From Allium sativum (taxonomy: Eukaryota; Streptophyta; Magnoliopsida; Asparagales; Amaryllidaceae): 64,000 bases of DNA. The stretch covers positions 146,438,197-146,502,196 of the forward strand of contig CM060924.1 in assembly GCA_030737875.1 (NCBI GenBank). The letters are read 5' to 3'. This document shows positions 36,510-50,340 of this stretch, piece by piece (the stretch's first letter is position 1; the number at the start of each line of letters is the position of its first letter). The position numbers and the translations under genes are program-made. Under the pieces are notes generated by a model. The model saw nothing but the letters and a program-made list of their open reading frames with translations. It ran no database searches and was not told where the DNA came from.

Positions 36510-39500
36510 TGTAACGACCCACATTTTTGACCGTTCAAATCGACAATAAGCCACACATGTCGACCCAAAACAAATCGCAAATACAGGTAGTTATTGGGAA
36601 AAAGAAGAAAAGAAGAAAGAAGAGAAAGACAAAACAGAGTTCTCACAGCGGAAGGACAACATATAATAAATTAAATAACAGTTAAAGCAGTTGAAAGACA
36701 TACAATAATTTATAACATACAATGGTTATCAGAGTTACCCATATACAGACTTACATACATGACAGCGGAAACAAAGTGCAGCGGAAAGTCTTTATATATA
36801 ATAGATGAATACCAAATCTTCGTCTTCGCCTCCAAGGTAAAGGAATCTTCGTTAACTGCAAGCATCTGCTGACCCGAGCGTATTGCACAAAAGAAAACAC
36901 AACAAACACTCGGATCAGCACTAAATCATTCTCATATTAGTTAAATCAAAATACGAAATAATATCAGTGTCATGGGTGCAGTAACTCAAAAGATGTTACG
37001 GGATTTTTCCATCTCTCGAGGATCCGTTAAACTAATATCTATATAATAATACGCTATTATTATAATGTCTATTCAGTAAAGTATAAATACTGAAAATAAC
37101 GTAAGCGGGATTACCATATTACCCTTACGCCGTTTACATGCACCAACAGTCTATACAGTACCGTAAATTCACCGTACTGGTGTTATCAGAGGGCACTCCA
37201 TAGAAGGCAATGCTAAATAAAAATCGTATGGGGCACGAGAAGGATAATATGACAAGGCACTCGAGGCAATGCCCAGGGTAGGATTCTACCAATTGCACTC
37301 CCGGACCGGTGGTAACGCATAGCAGCCACTACCGCCCACCTCGGAACACACTCCCAAAGTCATAAATGGGCCCAAATCATCATTATCATCATAGTCATAG
37401 AAATAGTATCGAAGGAGTGAGTCCGATCAAAGGTGCTACCTCAATTAGTCACGGTATAGCTCCTGTTTTAGTCATTTCAATTCTGACCCGAAGGTCAGGG
37501 CTATTTCGTCATCGATCATGTTCTTCGATTCAATAATCGCCTCCAAGTCATCATACTCGTTCCGGATACGTCATAACGTTCACAGTTGTCAAAGTGGTAT
37601 CGACATTGACAGAGAGTATGCCTTATGTCGACTCCGGTCTCTTTAACAACCAACGCTTACATATTTTCACATCGGTCGGTTCTTTTATATTTGAAAGGTT
37701 CGCTTTCATATCAAAATATCATATTTTGTTTCGAACCAATTTATATTCAAATAAAATAAAATTTCATATCAATATATCATAAATCATCCCAAGCCGATTT
37801 TATTCTGAATTAGAATATATCCCATACCATTATATTATAATCATATAATATTTCCAAAACGAAATATTCAAATAGAATATAATTTACCTCAAAGGTTTCC
37901 AATTATCTCGGATTCTCATCTCAACTCCATTTGAACCAGTGGTTCAAACTCAAGCATTTCCATTCGGAAGAATTTAAAATTTGAGAAATACTTGTAAACT
38001 AAATGTTCATATAATAATAATAATAATAATAATAATAAATTTTTATATAATAGATATATATAGATGTATATATAGAATATAATAGTTAAGATAAATTAGT
38101 AATTTAAACATTATATATATACTTAAAATAAGATTTACTAGAAACCTTTGAAAATGAATTATAAGGAAATTATTTAAATACAATAGTAGTAAGTAAAGGT
38201 AATTAATAGTTTTAAAGCTAGAATAATCATTTAGAATCAAAGCATAAATAATTAAAAATAAATTTCTCAAATCAAATCCTTTCTTCCTTCCAAATTCCAA
38301 ATACTTGAATTTATCCTCCGGTCTCAACGGAGTTCATTAAATTCCCTATCTCGTTTCAAACTCGTTCAAACAGCTACTTGATTTCAAGAGTTCCGAGATA
38401 TATATATTCCAACTGAGTTAAAACAACTCAGATACCCTTGATTTCTAAATTCCCCAAAATTTGATTTCCATAAGAAATTTTTCTTACTTCTAATCCAACT
38501 CTTATTCTGGAAAGTTTTCAATTCATATTCAAACCCCAATTTAGATATTTCTATTTTGGTTTGGAAAATTCCTTCAACCCTTTTAATCATCATCCCAGTT
38601 CAGAATCTTTAAAGAATTTAAAATCGAGTATCGACACATTCTTTTAAATGAAATTCTATCAAATAAAATTTCAATATTAAAATCATTTAACCAACCGATG
38701 TCTGTATATAATTATCTATCCAATGGCCAAGTGGTTTAATATTAAATTTCTCGATATTTCAGGGATGGATCTATCACTTCAATCCAAATCAGGGTCACAG
38801 AGATTTATCATTTCACTCTGTGTTCTTAATTCATTTTTATCGATAAATCCCGGGTTCATTAGATGCCCGCAACATCAAGGGTACAAATGAGATCTATCAT
38901 CAAAACCAACATGCAATACGATTATACTGAATATGGGCATAAGCAGTGTCAATATCAACAATAATAAAATTCAACCAAACATCCATCACATCATTTCATT
39001 CAACTGATCAGCATTAACTGTTCCAGGATTAACAAGGGTTCGAATTTCAACTAGGGATTTAAATTAAATTAAATAACTAATCATTTATTTAGATTGCATG
39101 TTAACACACTTGCATGTCAAATTTAAACAACACATCAACAATCCAACGCAACCATGCAACCAAACTTACTTCAAAATTTAATTCAATAAATATGAGAATA
39201 ATTCAGTATTTCGTGAGCGAAGAATCACTCACCTTTGCGTATCAATTTGAATTACACGTCCAGAAAAGCCCCAAAATTCGACAGTCTCAGAACGCAGCCT
39301 GGTTAGTGTCAAAACATCCGCAACTCCGCCACGATCCCAACGCAACAAACGGCGTCCAAATCCGAGTTAAAACGAGCAAGTAATCAGTGTTTTTCTCTTT
39401 GAATCTAGATATATAAAAATAAATAAAACAATTATCCTCACCCACTCATGACCTGCCACGTCAGCACCCCCCCACTCTTTCTTCCCGCTCCGTTCCCTTT

Positions 39501-40799
39501 CCACACGTTGACCCGCATGAAACCCAAATAAAGCCCACCTTTGACCGACCGCCTGAGGAGATTCCGGCCTCCATCTGCCCGACGACCACATGCAATCGAA
39601 CGCCTGGACCAAGCCGCCTCTTCCTGGCCAACGACGAGCTCTCCGGAGGATGCCACGGCCAGCGCGACTCAGATGAACGGAAATAGGGTTTTCAACCCTA
39701 AACTCGAAATTCCGGCGAACCCTGGCGTTATAGGACCTCCGACCAGCTTCCCTGAACTCCCGACGATCCTCTCCAGCAAACCCCCAGATCAATTTCATCA
39801 ATTGAAGCCTGGATCGAAGATTCCCAATTTGACTTCATGAATTTCGAAAATAAACACCTTTGACCGCGATTTCTGGTCAATCCGCTCAATGCATGTCGAA
39901 ATAAATTATAGATCTGAGCTCTACTCGTCGAGATCTTCGATTTGATATATAACTTGATAGGTTTTGGAGAGATTTTATTTTGAGGCTATATTTTGATTTT
40001 AAATTAAAATTAAATAATTTTCAGCCATGGATGGAAAAATAGAAATGTGGAGATAGAGAATGGGCTGATGTGTGTTAAGTGGGTTTATATATATATCAAT
40101 ATCAGGTCCAGACTGGTTAACACACACTGTTATCGCATATCAAATTCGAACGTACATTTTTACATTACCGGGCCCACATACTGACCCCGAAAAATCCAGA
40201 AAAATTATTTTTGGTTATGTTTCGACGATACGATTCCAACGAAACTAATTTTGTTGAATTTCGAAACCGTTGGAAAAATGGCCTTTTTCGGGTCGATCCA
40301 ATTTAACTGTCAACTGACAAAACGCGTTTTCACTTGCCACGCTCACAGATTAATTCGGAAAATTCCGAAAATTGAAACCTAGCAATAATTCGACATTCCG
40401 GATCCAATGGTGCCAGTTTCGTCGAAAACAGAGGTCGTTTGAAAAATGGCTATTTTACAGGCCTTTATATATTCTATAGCGACTATTCTGAATTTTCATT
40501 TGACCATAACTTTTGATTTCCATTACGGAATTTCGATTTTTCGGATTCGTTGGAAAGATATTATCAAGCAGGTTCAAATATTTCTTGTTTCGCTAAAATC
40601 CGATTTATTTTGAATCCTGTGCAGTCGATTGAAATTAAAAATCGAATTTTCAAACTGCCGCGCCATTTCAGGCTCGTTATATAATTAAAATAAATTTATT
40701 CGTTTTTTTTTTCTTCGATTAAAATAATTTTTCCGTCGTTATTCTTTAAATTAGCCAAAATGACATCTTCAAATTGGTTCGGGTTTTCAGGTCGTTACA
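36510..40799 (-). repeat. Element 4 3' LTR (4,290 bp)
   Basis: In element orientation it starts TGTAACGACC at 40799 and ends GGGTCGTTACA at 36510. A TATA box lies at 40097-40084 on the minus strand (GATATATATATAAA), so U3 is about 700 bp. A GC-rich island lies at 39430-39840 and an (ATA)n microsatellite near 38012-38038. Confidence 0.95.
39367..39801 (-). other. GC-rich 144-codon open frame in element 4 leader (3' LTR copy)
   Basis: The frame lies in sense with the element, about 280 bp downstream of the TATA box, and is rich in Arg, Gly and Trp. In the right LTR two substitutions near 47120 shorten it to 119 codons (47118-47477). I recognise no domain. A parallel GC-rich island exists in the solo LTR (32340-32740). 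It may be an untranslated leader with chance open frames, or captured host sequence; coding status is doubtful. Confidence 0.25.
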
Positions 40800-43700
40800 T
40801 TCTCCCCCACTTAAAGTCTTTTCGTCCTCGAAAAGAGAACGAACCGATATTAAGTGCATATTTATTTCAAATTCATATTTAAAATTAATATTTCCAAAAC
40901 AAGTATAGTTATAAAACTCGTAAATTTTTTTCTAACTCCCGAAATCACGGAAAATTTCGGCAGCATCTCCTCTGTACGGAGAGCCCCGGGAAAAATCCCG
41001 ATACATATATCAACCCAAAACATACATCTCATCATCGATGAGGCATCCCAAAATGGGGAAAATATAAAACAAAACCCCAAAACCAATACAATCCCCAAGA
41101 CGTACCTCTTTTAGCGTTTATATGCATTTATTCTTACCTTAGCATTTAGCATAAGCGAGCTCCAAGCGTAATTGCCATCCCTTGCACCTACTAAAACACT
41201 CAAATAGGCATAAGAACCAAACAAACAACAATACATAACTATTGCATATAATTGATACAACATATATCCAACATTTCAACTACAAACACACATGATAGCA
41301 ACAGACCAACAAACAAATCATAGATTATCACTTTATAAATGATAACATTTGCTTAAGCCACCCTAAGAAAAAGTTGTAGTATTTGTTTTCAAGCTTTCCG
41401 AATTGTCCGGATTCGTCGAATTCGGATTAATCGTTCAAAAGTTATGACCATTTTGGCGAGGGCGAACGCCTCAGCCCCTATACTGAAAAATGCAGATCTG
41501 AGTTGTTCAACCCAGTTTTTAACCTTTTGAACAGCAAATTTCCAACAAGCATATCAAAAAAAAGTTTTAGTTCAGATCCTGGCCTTCCCGAATTGTACTC
41601 ACACATTAAATTCCGACGCTCCGATAGGAAGTTATGGTCAAAACAAGGTTGGTATACGCTTCAGATTTTTATTTTCTGCGTGCTGAACTACAACTAATAC
41701 TTGGATTTCAACCTAATAAACCTGAAAATTAGACAGGGCTCCATTAACAAAAGTTTTAGTTCAGTTTTCGGGGTTTCCAAAAAGTCCGGAATCGTTAAAT
41801 TCCGATCATCCATTCAAAAGTTATCGTCATTTTCGTTTCAGCTTATCGAATATTTCAGGTTCCCACATAAACATTGATTTATTCCATTTCAAGTTCAAAC
41901 TTTCCGGTTTCAAAGATTTAAGCCAAGTTTAACCATCTAATGAATTATCATTTCATTATGTTTGAGTATTGTTTACCCTTTATCGCTTAAGTATACCACG
42001 TTCATTTCACTTGTATTAAGCGAGTTTCATTTTATCTATTCATATTATGCCATCATCTATCTTACTCAAGTTCATTCCAACTTATTCATTTCAGTTGTTA
42101 TTATTTCTTTACTCGGAAAAATGGATTCGAATTGAATTTGTTTACCCAATTCCGATACATTTTCTATATTTTTCCCGTTTCCATTCCCAGCACCAAATTC
42201 CAAATAAACTTGAATTCATTTTTTTTTTATATTTCAAACTAACTTAGTTGCATTAAACCCTTGATTCATTAATATGGGTCAACTTACCAATTTCATAACT
42301 TATTAGTTTCCTAAATACACACTTCTCCATCGACCTTTACACGGTTTATAAGTTAACTCTTGTCGATTCGATTTTATAGACCCGACTAAGTTTAACCTTA
42401 TTTCCATTTCATTTGCAAATTCATTTACATTTCTTTCTTGCTTATTCCCACTCGAGTTACATCAAATATTATTCCATTAACCCGCTTATTTACTCGACTC
42501 ACCCTCTCATGGATTTGAATTATGGAATGTTCATGACTAAGATTTATACCTAGGCCTCCAATCATCATGATTTGATTTCCTTGAGTTGCACTTTATTTGA
42601 CTCGATTTCTCTACTTAAGTTAGGTTATACACCATTTGACAAGATGATTTACATTCCATTTCATTGTTCATACTTAGGTTCATATTCGATATATCGTCCA
42701 AATGAGTTTTAACCCATCTAGAGTTTTATACTTTCATCCCAATTCTTTCCAAATCACTTATTATGATTTTCCACAAATTATTAACATTTAAAAAAAAATT
42801 TTATTATCGATATTTCAGTCGGTTTCCAATAACGGTCACCGAACTGCGGCCATAGCGACCTTTTCCAAATTTGCTTTGGACATATCTCCAAATCCAACCG
42901 TTAGATTTCAAATTTCTCATATTCGTTGGAAAGCTCTTCTCGATACGAACCTAACGGTTCCGGTTTTAGGAGAATCCGACGGTCGAATCTCCCGCTACGT
43001 CCATTCAAAGTCAATGGTCGAAATTCGCGAACTGTCGCTTCGCGACGCGTTCCATTTAAACCATTTATATAATTATATATTTATATATATCTCGGCAAAT
43101 TTCCGTTCCCTCTTATCGCCCTGCTTAAACATTTCAACGATCCCTGCTCTCCCTTAAGTACTTAAATCCATTTCATGACCACTCAAGATATATTCAAACG
43201 ACTGGAATCGCTTTAACATAGGACTTTACATTATTAGTTAAAATGAACCTAAATTCCTGATCCCATGTTCATAAAATAAGATTTAAAATAATATATGCAC
43301 TTATTCTATTTTATAGAAAACCATACCATTTAAATTTTTAAATCCAAATCTTTAACTACCAAAACATAGAAATTTCTTTTCAAAATATGTTTAATTTATA
43401 TTTCAACTTTAAATAACATATTTTAATACTTTTCTATAAAAATTTATATCGTATGAAATAAAATCCGAAATTCTTTGTCAAACAAGTTATAATAACCACT
43501 GGGTGATCTCCCCACTTCAACTCTTCAGAATAAACATCGATAATGCGTGCACTCATTACCGACATCGTTTCTAAGGTCCAAGGAGGGATTATACCACTTT
43601 GAAAAATCTTTAAAACCATTTCTTTCGATCATACCTAAAATATGGTATTATTTAAAACTTTGGCAAACTATTTTCAAAGATACCCTAGGATCAAGTTTCA

Positions 43701-44170
43701 AATTCATTTCCATTTCAGTCACAGACATATTATATAACCAATTAGGCTTAAGATATATCATTCTCGAATATTTTTATAGAACCAGCTAATTTTTCTTATT
43801 ATATCTATTATTAAATTGACCATAATAGGTAACAACTTAATATTATTACCTACCAACGACCAGTGCTTATACCCTTATAAACCACTAATAGTATATATAA
43901 TATATACAAAATATAATCGAAAACCATATTATGTCGGTCATTCTATTCGATTATTTAGGAATCCCTATCGATTCTATGGCGTCCCATATATCGACTAGAA
44001 TCCATAAATATTCAATAGAACAAACCAACACCATGGAAAGCCAATTTATAAAATACAAGTACGCTCTCTCATATCGCTCAAACTCATTCTAGGGCGTTTC
44101 TAACCCCATCTCTATTGAGTTAATTCCCAACAGAGCCAAGGTTGTCGCCAACCATCGCTCTGATACCAAC
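40800..44170 (-). other. Element 4 internal region, non-coding
   Basis: The polypurine block (minus CTTTAAGTGGGGGAGAA) spans 40800-40816; the primer-binding site GTTGGTATCAGAGCG spans 44156-44170. In between are AT-rich DNA, three diverged copies of a roughly 90-bp segment containing TTCAAAAGTTAT (near 41390-41455, 41560-41645, 41755-41830), and an LTR-like fragment at 42855-42980. No frame resembles gag, protease, reverse transcriptase or integrase. Confidence 0.85.
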
Positions 44171-45669
44171 TGTAACGACCCACATTTTTGACCGTTCAAA
44201 TCGACAATAAGCCACACATGTCGACCCAAAACAAATCGCAAATACAGGTAGTTATTGGGAAAAAGAAGAAAAGAAGAAAGAAGAGAAAGACAAAACAGAG
44301 TTCTCACAGCGGAAGGACAACATATAATAAATTAAATAACAGTTAAAGCAGTTGAAAGACATACAATAATTTATAACATACAATGGTTATCAGAGTTACC
44401 CATATACAGACTTACATACATGACAGCGGAAACAAAGTGCAGCGGAAAGTCTTTATATATAATAGATGAATACCAAATCTTCGTCTTCGCCTCCAAGGTA
44501 AAGGAATCTTCGTTAACTGCAAGCATCTGCTGACCCGAGCGTATTGCACAAAAGAAAACACAACAAACACTCGGATCAGCACTAAATCATTCTCATATTA
44601 GTTAAATCAAAATACGAAATAATATCAGTGTCATGGGTGCAGTAACTCAAAAGATGTTACGGGATTTTTCCATCTCTCGAGGATCCGTTAAACTAATATC
44701 TATATAATAATACGCTATTATTATAATGTCTATTCAGTAAAGTATAAATACTGAAAATAACGTAAGCGGGATTACCATATTACCCTTACGCCGTTTACAT
44801 GCACCAACAGTCTATACAGTACCGTAAATTCACCGTACTGGTGTTATCAGAGGGCACTCCATAGAAGGCAATGCTAAATAAAAATCGTATGGGGCACGAG
44901 AAGGATAATATGACAAGGCACTCGAGGAAATGCCCAGGGTAGGATTCTACCAATTGCACTCCCGGACCGGTGGTAACGCATAGCAGCCACTACCGCCCAC
45001 CTCGGAACACACTCCCAAAGTCATAAATGGGCCCAAATCATCATTATCATCATAGTCATAGAAATAGTATCGAAGGAGTGAGTCCGATCAAAGGTGCTAC
45101 CTCAATTAGTCACGGTATAGCTCCTGTTTTAGTCATTTCAATTCTGACCCGAAGGTCAGGGCTATTTCGTCATCGATCATGTTCTTCGATTCAATAATCG
45201 CCTCCAAGTCATCATACTCGTTCCGGATACGTCATAACGTTCACAGTTGTCAAAGTGGTATCGACATTGACAGAGAGTATGCCTTATGTCGACTCCGGTC
45301 TCTTTAACAACCAACGCTTACATATTTTCACATCGGTCGGTTCTTTTATATTTGAAAGGTTCGCTTTCATATCAAAATATCATATTTTGTTTCGAACCAA
45401 TTTATATTCAAATAAAATAAAATTTCATATCAATATATCATAAATCATCCCAAGCCGATTTTATTCTGAATTAGAATATATCCCATACCATTATATTATA
45501 ATCATATAATATTTCCAAAACGAAATATTCAAATAGAATATAATTTACCTCAAAGGTTTCCAATTATCTCGGATTCTCATCTCAACTCCATTTGAACCAG
45601 TGGTTCAAACTCAAGCATTTCCATTCGGAAGAATTTAAAATTTGAGAAATACTTGTAAACTAAATGTTC

Positions 45670-45716
<47 letters not shown>

Positions 45717-48476
45717 TTTTATATAATAGATATATATAGATGTATATATAGAATATAATAGTTAAGATAAATTAGTAATTTAAACATTATATATATACTT
45801 AAAATAAGATTTACTAGAAACCTTTGAAAATGAATTATAAGGAAATTATTTAAATACAATAGTAGTAAGTAAAGGTAATTAATAGTTTTAAAGCTAGAAT
45901 AATCATTTAGAATCAAAGCATAAATAATTAAAAATAAATTTCTCAAATCAAATCCTTTCTTCCTTCCAAATTCCAAATACTTGAATTTATCCTCCGGTCT
46001 CAACGGAGTTCATTAAATTCCCTATCTCGTTTCAAACTCGTTCAAACAGCTACTTGATTTCAAGAGTTCCGAGATATATATATTCCAACTGAGTTAAAAC
46101 AACTCAGATACCCTTGATTTCTAAATTCCCCAAAATTTGATTTCCATAAGAAATTTTTCTTACTTCTAATCCAACTCTTATTCTGGAAAGTTTTCAATTC
46201 ATATTCAAACCCCAATTTAGATATTTCTATTTTGGTTTGGAAAATTCCTTCAACCCTTTTAATCATCATCCCAGTTCAGAATCTTTAAAGAATTTAAAAT
46301 CGAGTATCGACACATTCTTTTAAATGAAATTCTATCAAATAAAATTTCAATATTAAAATCATTTAACCAACCGATGTCTGTATATAATTATCTATCCAAT
46401 GGCCAAGTGGTTTAATATTAAATTTCTCGATATTTCAGGGATGGATCTATCACTTCAATCCAAATCAGGGTCACAGAGATTTATCATTTCACTCTGTGTT
46501 CTTAATTCATTTTTATCGATAAATCCCGGGTTCATTAGATGCCCGCAACATCAAGGGTACAAATGAGATCTATCATCAAAACCAACATGCAATACGATTA
46601 TACTGAATATGGGCATAAGCAGTGTCAATATCAACAATAATAAAATTCAACCAAACATCCATCACATCATTTCATTCAACTGATCAGCGTTAACTGTTCC
46701 AGGATTAACAAGGGTTCGAATTTCAACTAGGGATTTAAATTAAATTAAATAACTAATCATTTATTTAGATTGCATGTTAACACACTTGCATGTCAAATTT
46801 AAACAACACATCAACAATCCAACGCAACCATGCAACCAAACTTACTTCAAAATTTAATTCAATAAATATGAGAATAATTCAGTATTTCGTGAGCGAAGAA
46901 TCACTCACCTTTGCGTATCAATTTGAATTACACGTCCAGAAAAGCCCCAAAATTCGACAGTCTCAGAACGCAGCCTGGTTAGTGTCAAAACGTCCGCAAC
47001 TCCGCCACGATCCCAACGCAACAAACGGCGTCCAAATCCGAGTTAAAACGAGCAAGTAATCAGTGTTTTTCTCTTTGAATCTAGATATATAAAAATAAAT
47101 AAAACAATTATCCTCACTCACGCATGACCTGCCACGTCAGCACCCCCCCACTCTTTCTTCCCGCTCCGTTCCCTTTCCACACGTTGACCCGCATGAAACC
47201 CAAATAAAGCCCACCTTTGACCGACCGCCTGAGGAGATTCCGGCCTCCATCTGCCCGACGACCACATGCAATCGAACGCCTGGACCAAGCCGCCTCTTCC
47301 TGGCCAACGACGAGCTCTCCGGAGGATGCCACGGCCAGCGCGACTCAGATGAACGGAAATAGGGTTTTCAACCCTAAACTCGAAATTCCGGCGAACCCTG
47401 GCGTTATAGGACCTCCGACCAGCTTCCCTGAACTCCCGACGATCCTCTCCAGCAAACCCCCAGATCAATTTCATCAATTGAAGCCTGGATCGAAGATTCC
47501 CAATTTGACTTCATGAATTTCGAAAATAAACACCTTTGACCGCGATTTCTGGTCAATCCGCTCAATGCATGTCGAAATAAATTATAGATCTGAGCTCTAC
47601 TCGTCGAGATCTTCGATTTGATATATAACTTGATAGGTTTTGGAGAGATTTTATTTTGAGGCTATATTTTGATTTTAAATTAAAATTAAATAATTTTCAG
47701 CCATGGATGGAAAAATAGAAATGTGGAGATAGAGAATGGGCTGATGTGTGTTAAGTGGGTTTATATATATATCAATATCAGGTCCAGACTGGTTAACACA
47801 CACTGTTATCGCATATCAAATTCGAACGTACATTTTTACATTACCGGGCCCACATACTGACCCCGAAAAATCCAGAAAAATTATTTTTGGTTATGTTTCG
47901 ACGATACGATTCCAACGAAACTAATTTTGTTGAATTTCGAAACCGTTGGAAAAATGGCCTTTTTCGGGTCGATCCAATTTAACTATCAACTGACAAAACG
48001 CGTTTTCACTTGCCACGCTCACAGATTAATTCGGAAAATTCCGAAAATTGAAACCTAGCAATAATTCGACATTCCGGATCCAATGGCGCCAGTTTCGTCG
48101 AAAACAGAGGTCGTTTGAAAAATGGCTATTTTACAGGCCTTTATATATTCTATAGCGACTATTCTGAATTTTCATTTGACCATAACTTTTGATTTCCATT
48201 ACGGAATTTCGATTTTTTCGGATTCGTTGGAAAGATATTATCAAGCAGGTTCAAATATTTCTTGTTTCGCTAAAATCCGATTTATTTTGAATCCTGTGCA
48301 GTCGATTGAAATTAAAAATCGAATTTTCAAACTGCCGCGCCATTTCAGGCTCGTTATATAATTAAAATAAATTTATTCGTTTTTTTTTTCTTCGATTAAA
48401 ATAATTTTTCCGTCGTTATTCTTTAAATTAGCCAAAATGACATCTTCAAATTGGTTCGGGTTTTCAGGTCGTTACA
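44171..48476 (-). repeat. Element 4 5' LTR (4,306 bp)
   Basis: Nearly identical partner of 36510-40799. The main length difference is a longer (ATA)n tract near 45672-45714. The TATA box is at 47773-47760 on the minus strand. Confidence 0.95.
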
Positions 48477-50138
48477 AAGGGAAATCTAGATAATTGGTAG
48501 GCAAAACCCTAATGTGGGATTACTTAAATAAGAGGACCTAGGTTTTGGAGCCTGCTAAAAAAACCTGATTATTTAAAGCTTAGAAGGGAAAGGCATTGGT
48601 GAGCATTTACTTAAACTGTAGAAATATGACCTCACAAAGGCAGCCTCATTACTTTATTTTTGCCTTATAATATGGTTATACTAGATGTTAATGCATAATT
48701 TAACTTGTTTGGTTAAAACCATGATATTATAAATACCATGATAATATAATTTTTTTCCATACTGGAGAATACTTCTTTTATACACATTTCCATTTGAGTT
48801 TAACCATGCTTATATGACACTTTAAAAAATTGATTATGTGTAGGGTTATAGGATATTATTATTGCTAAATATAATCTGTAAAGGGACATTGGGCTGCAGG
48901 AGAGCACCTTAGCTTATGTTCTTTTTGCTTAGAAAAATAAGAAATAAGAGGTGCAATGTTTTTACATATGCTAAGCCTCTGATTTCTTTGGAAATTTTCC
49001 ATTAATTATGTTGTGGTTTAGATAAGCTTTAATATATGAATTTATTTAAAACACAGACCGAGGGAGATTGGGTTAAGAGTGTGCCCTATCTAACACCAAT
49101 GATTATATTTTCATATAATAATTCGATAGAAATACATTATATAAAAATGACATGCTCACTACACGTGCATTTTAAGTGATGAATGACTGATTATTGCTGT
49201 GATGATAGATGCTTTTAACTATTTGTTGATTGAATGAAATGTCTGGGTTAGCCAGTGAGTTCTCATGATTGAGTGACTAAACCACGAAAATATAAAGATA
49301 AATTTAGTAACTAACTAAGCGGATCAGATCCAATGAGAACTTGATTAGCTTGGCATGTGACATAATGCAAGCTTGCACATGGCTTGTTTAATCCCAGCGA
49401 TCTGAGTATTTTGTGCAATGTATGGACCAAACAAAGTGCATCAGTGTATTTAAAGGAAGCTTTGATCCTGATGAGTCACAATAAATATCTAACTGATGAC
49501 ATATGCATGTTGAGTAACATAGAAAAATGCTAAGTGTAGGATGAGATATTTTTGTTTAAACTGAGTTATGCCATGCTATTGATATGCTGAATTGTGGTGT
49601 TTCTTTGGGTTTATTTATATGCTTAATTTGATTGTGCATATAAACATACATTTACTAGTGAAGTGTGGAAACCCTGGTAAAGAAGAACATGTACACCCAT
49701 GATATTTAGACTGCTTATAATATTGATGTAAAGAGGAATATAAATTGCACACATGGTAATTTCATGTCATATGTTAAGTATATGTTCATACCAGACTTAG
49801 GCCTGACCTCAGTTCGTTTTGATGCTAAATTGGGGTGTCTCATTTATGGTGAGGAAGCCTCAATAGCTAATGCAGGAAATCTGGAAGAATAGAAGAGTAA
49901 AAGAAGTAAAACTTGGGATGAACTAACTTTACTTATTTTCAGTTTGTAGTGGTTTATTAGGATTAAGAAAAGAACTTAGTATGCTTGAAAGTATGTGTTA
50001 TTTGTATCCAGTTAAGACTTGTTAGTTTATGATGTTGAAACTACTATGTTACTTGTTTAATTTGCTGGAGTTAGAAGGGAGGGTTATATTAATGCTCTGG
50101 AAATGATTAAGCTTATTAAGGAAGAAATTTAAAGGTAA
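48477..50138. other. Non-coding DNA, possibly the continuation of the old LTR at 34102
   Basis: No gene was recognised. Short loose similarities to the element 2 LTR 3' part occur near 49795-49860. The duplication AAGGG of element 4 starts the segment. Confidence 0.35.
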
Positions 50139-50340
50139 CACTACAACAAATCTTGTCATCCACAATACCATTTCTCAGCGTTTTCCTTGACTATTGTCAA
50201 TACCTTCCCTGTAAATTGAATTTTTACGTAGAAACGCTGACAATTTTGTAGGGTTACAGATGAAATTTAGCGTAGGCAGCAAATTTTTTTTTGGCTGCCT
50301 ATCCTTCCTACTCCCATATTTCATCGTTTCATCTCAAAAA
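50139..50340. mobile_element. CACTA-type transposon terminus
   Basis: CACTACAACAAATC at 50139 is the canonical outer end of plant CACTA (En/Spm) elements, preceded by TAA, the size of their 3-bp duplication. Subterminal inverted motifs follow: CTCAGCGTTTT at 50175 against AAACGCTGAC at 50233, and GTAGGCAGC at 50271 against GCTGCCTA at 50293. The opposite end (TTGTTGTAGTG) was not found, so the extent is unknown. Confidence 0.65.

Larger units (their letters stand above)
36510..48476 (-). mobile_element. Element 4: very young LARD-like LTR retrotransposon, group B
   Basis: An 11.97-kb element with a perfect 5-bp duplication AAGGG (36505-36509 and 48477-48481). LTRs are 36510-40799 and 44171-48476; the internal region 40800-44170 is 3.37 kb. 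Orientation is minus: a near-perfect iMet primer-binding site lies next to the right LTR and a polypurine block next to the left LTR. Reading the LTRs side by side I find about seven substitutions and two length changes in 4.3 kb, so the insertion is recent. The internal part encodes no gag or pol. Confidence 0.95.

Noticed and set aside
38043..38593. Minus-strand frames of 94 and 69 codons, identical in both element 4 LTRs
   Set aside because: Identity follows from the recent insertion, not selection; composition is simply AT-rich with Leu/Ile/Tyr bias.
44156..44170. tRNA-Met-like sequence
   Set aside because: Only the tRNA 3'-end complement is present and it abuts an LTR, so it is a primer-binding site, not a tRNA gene.
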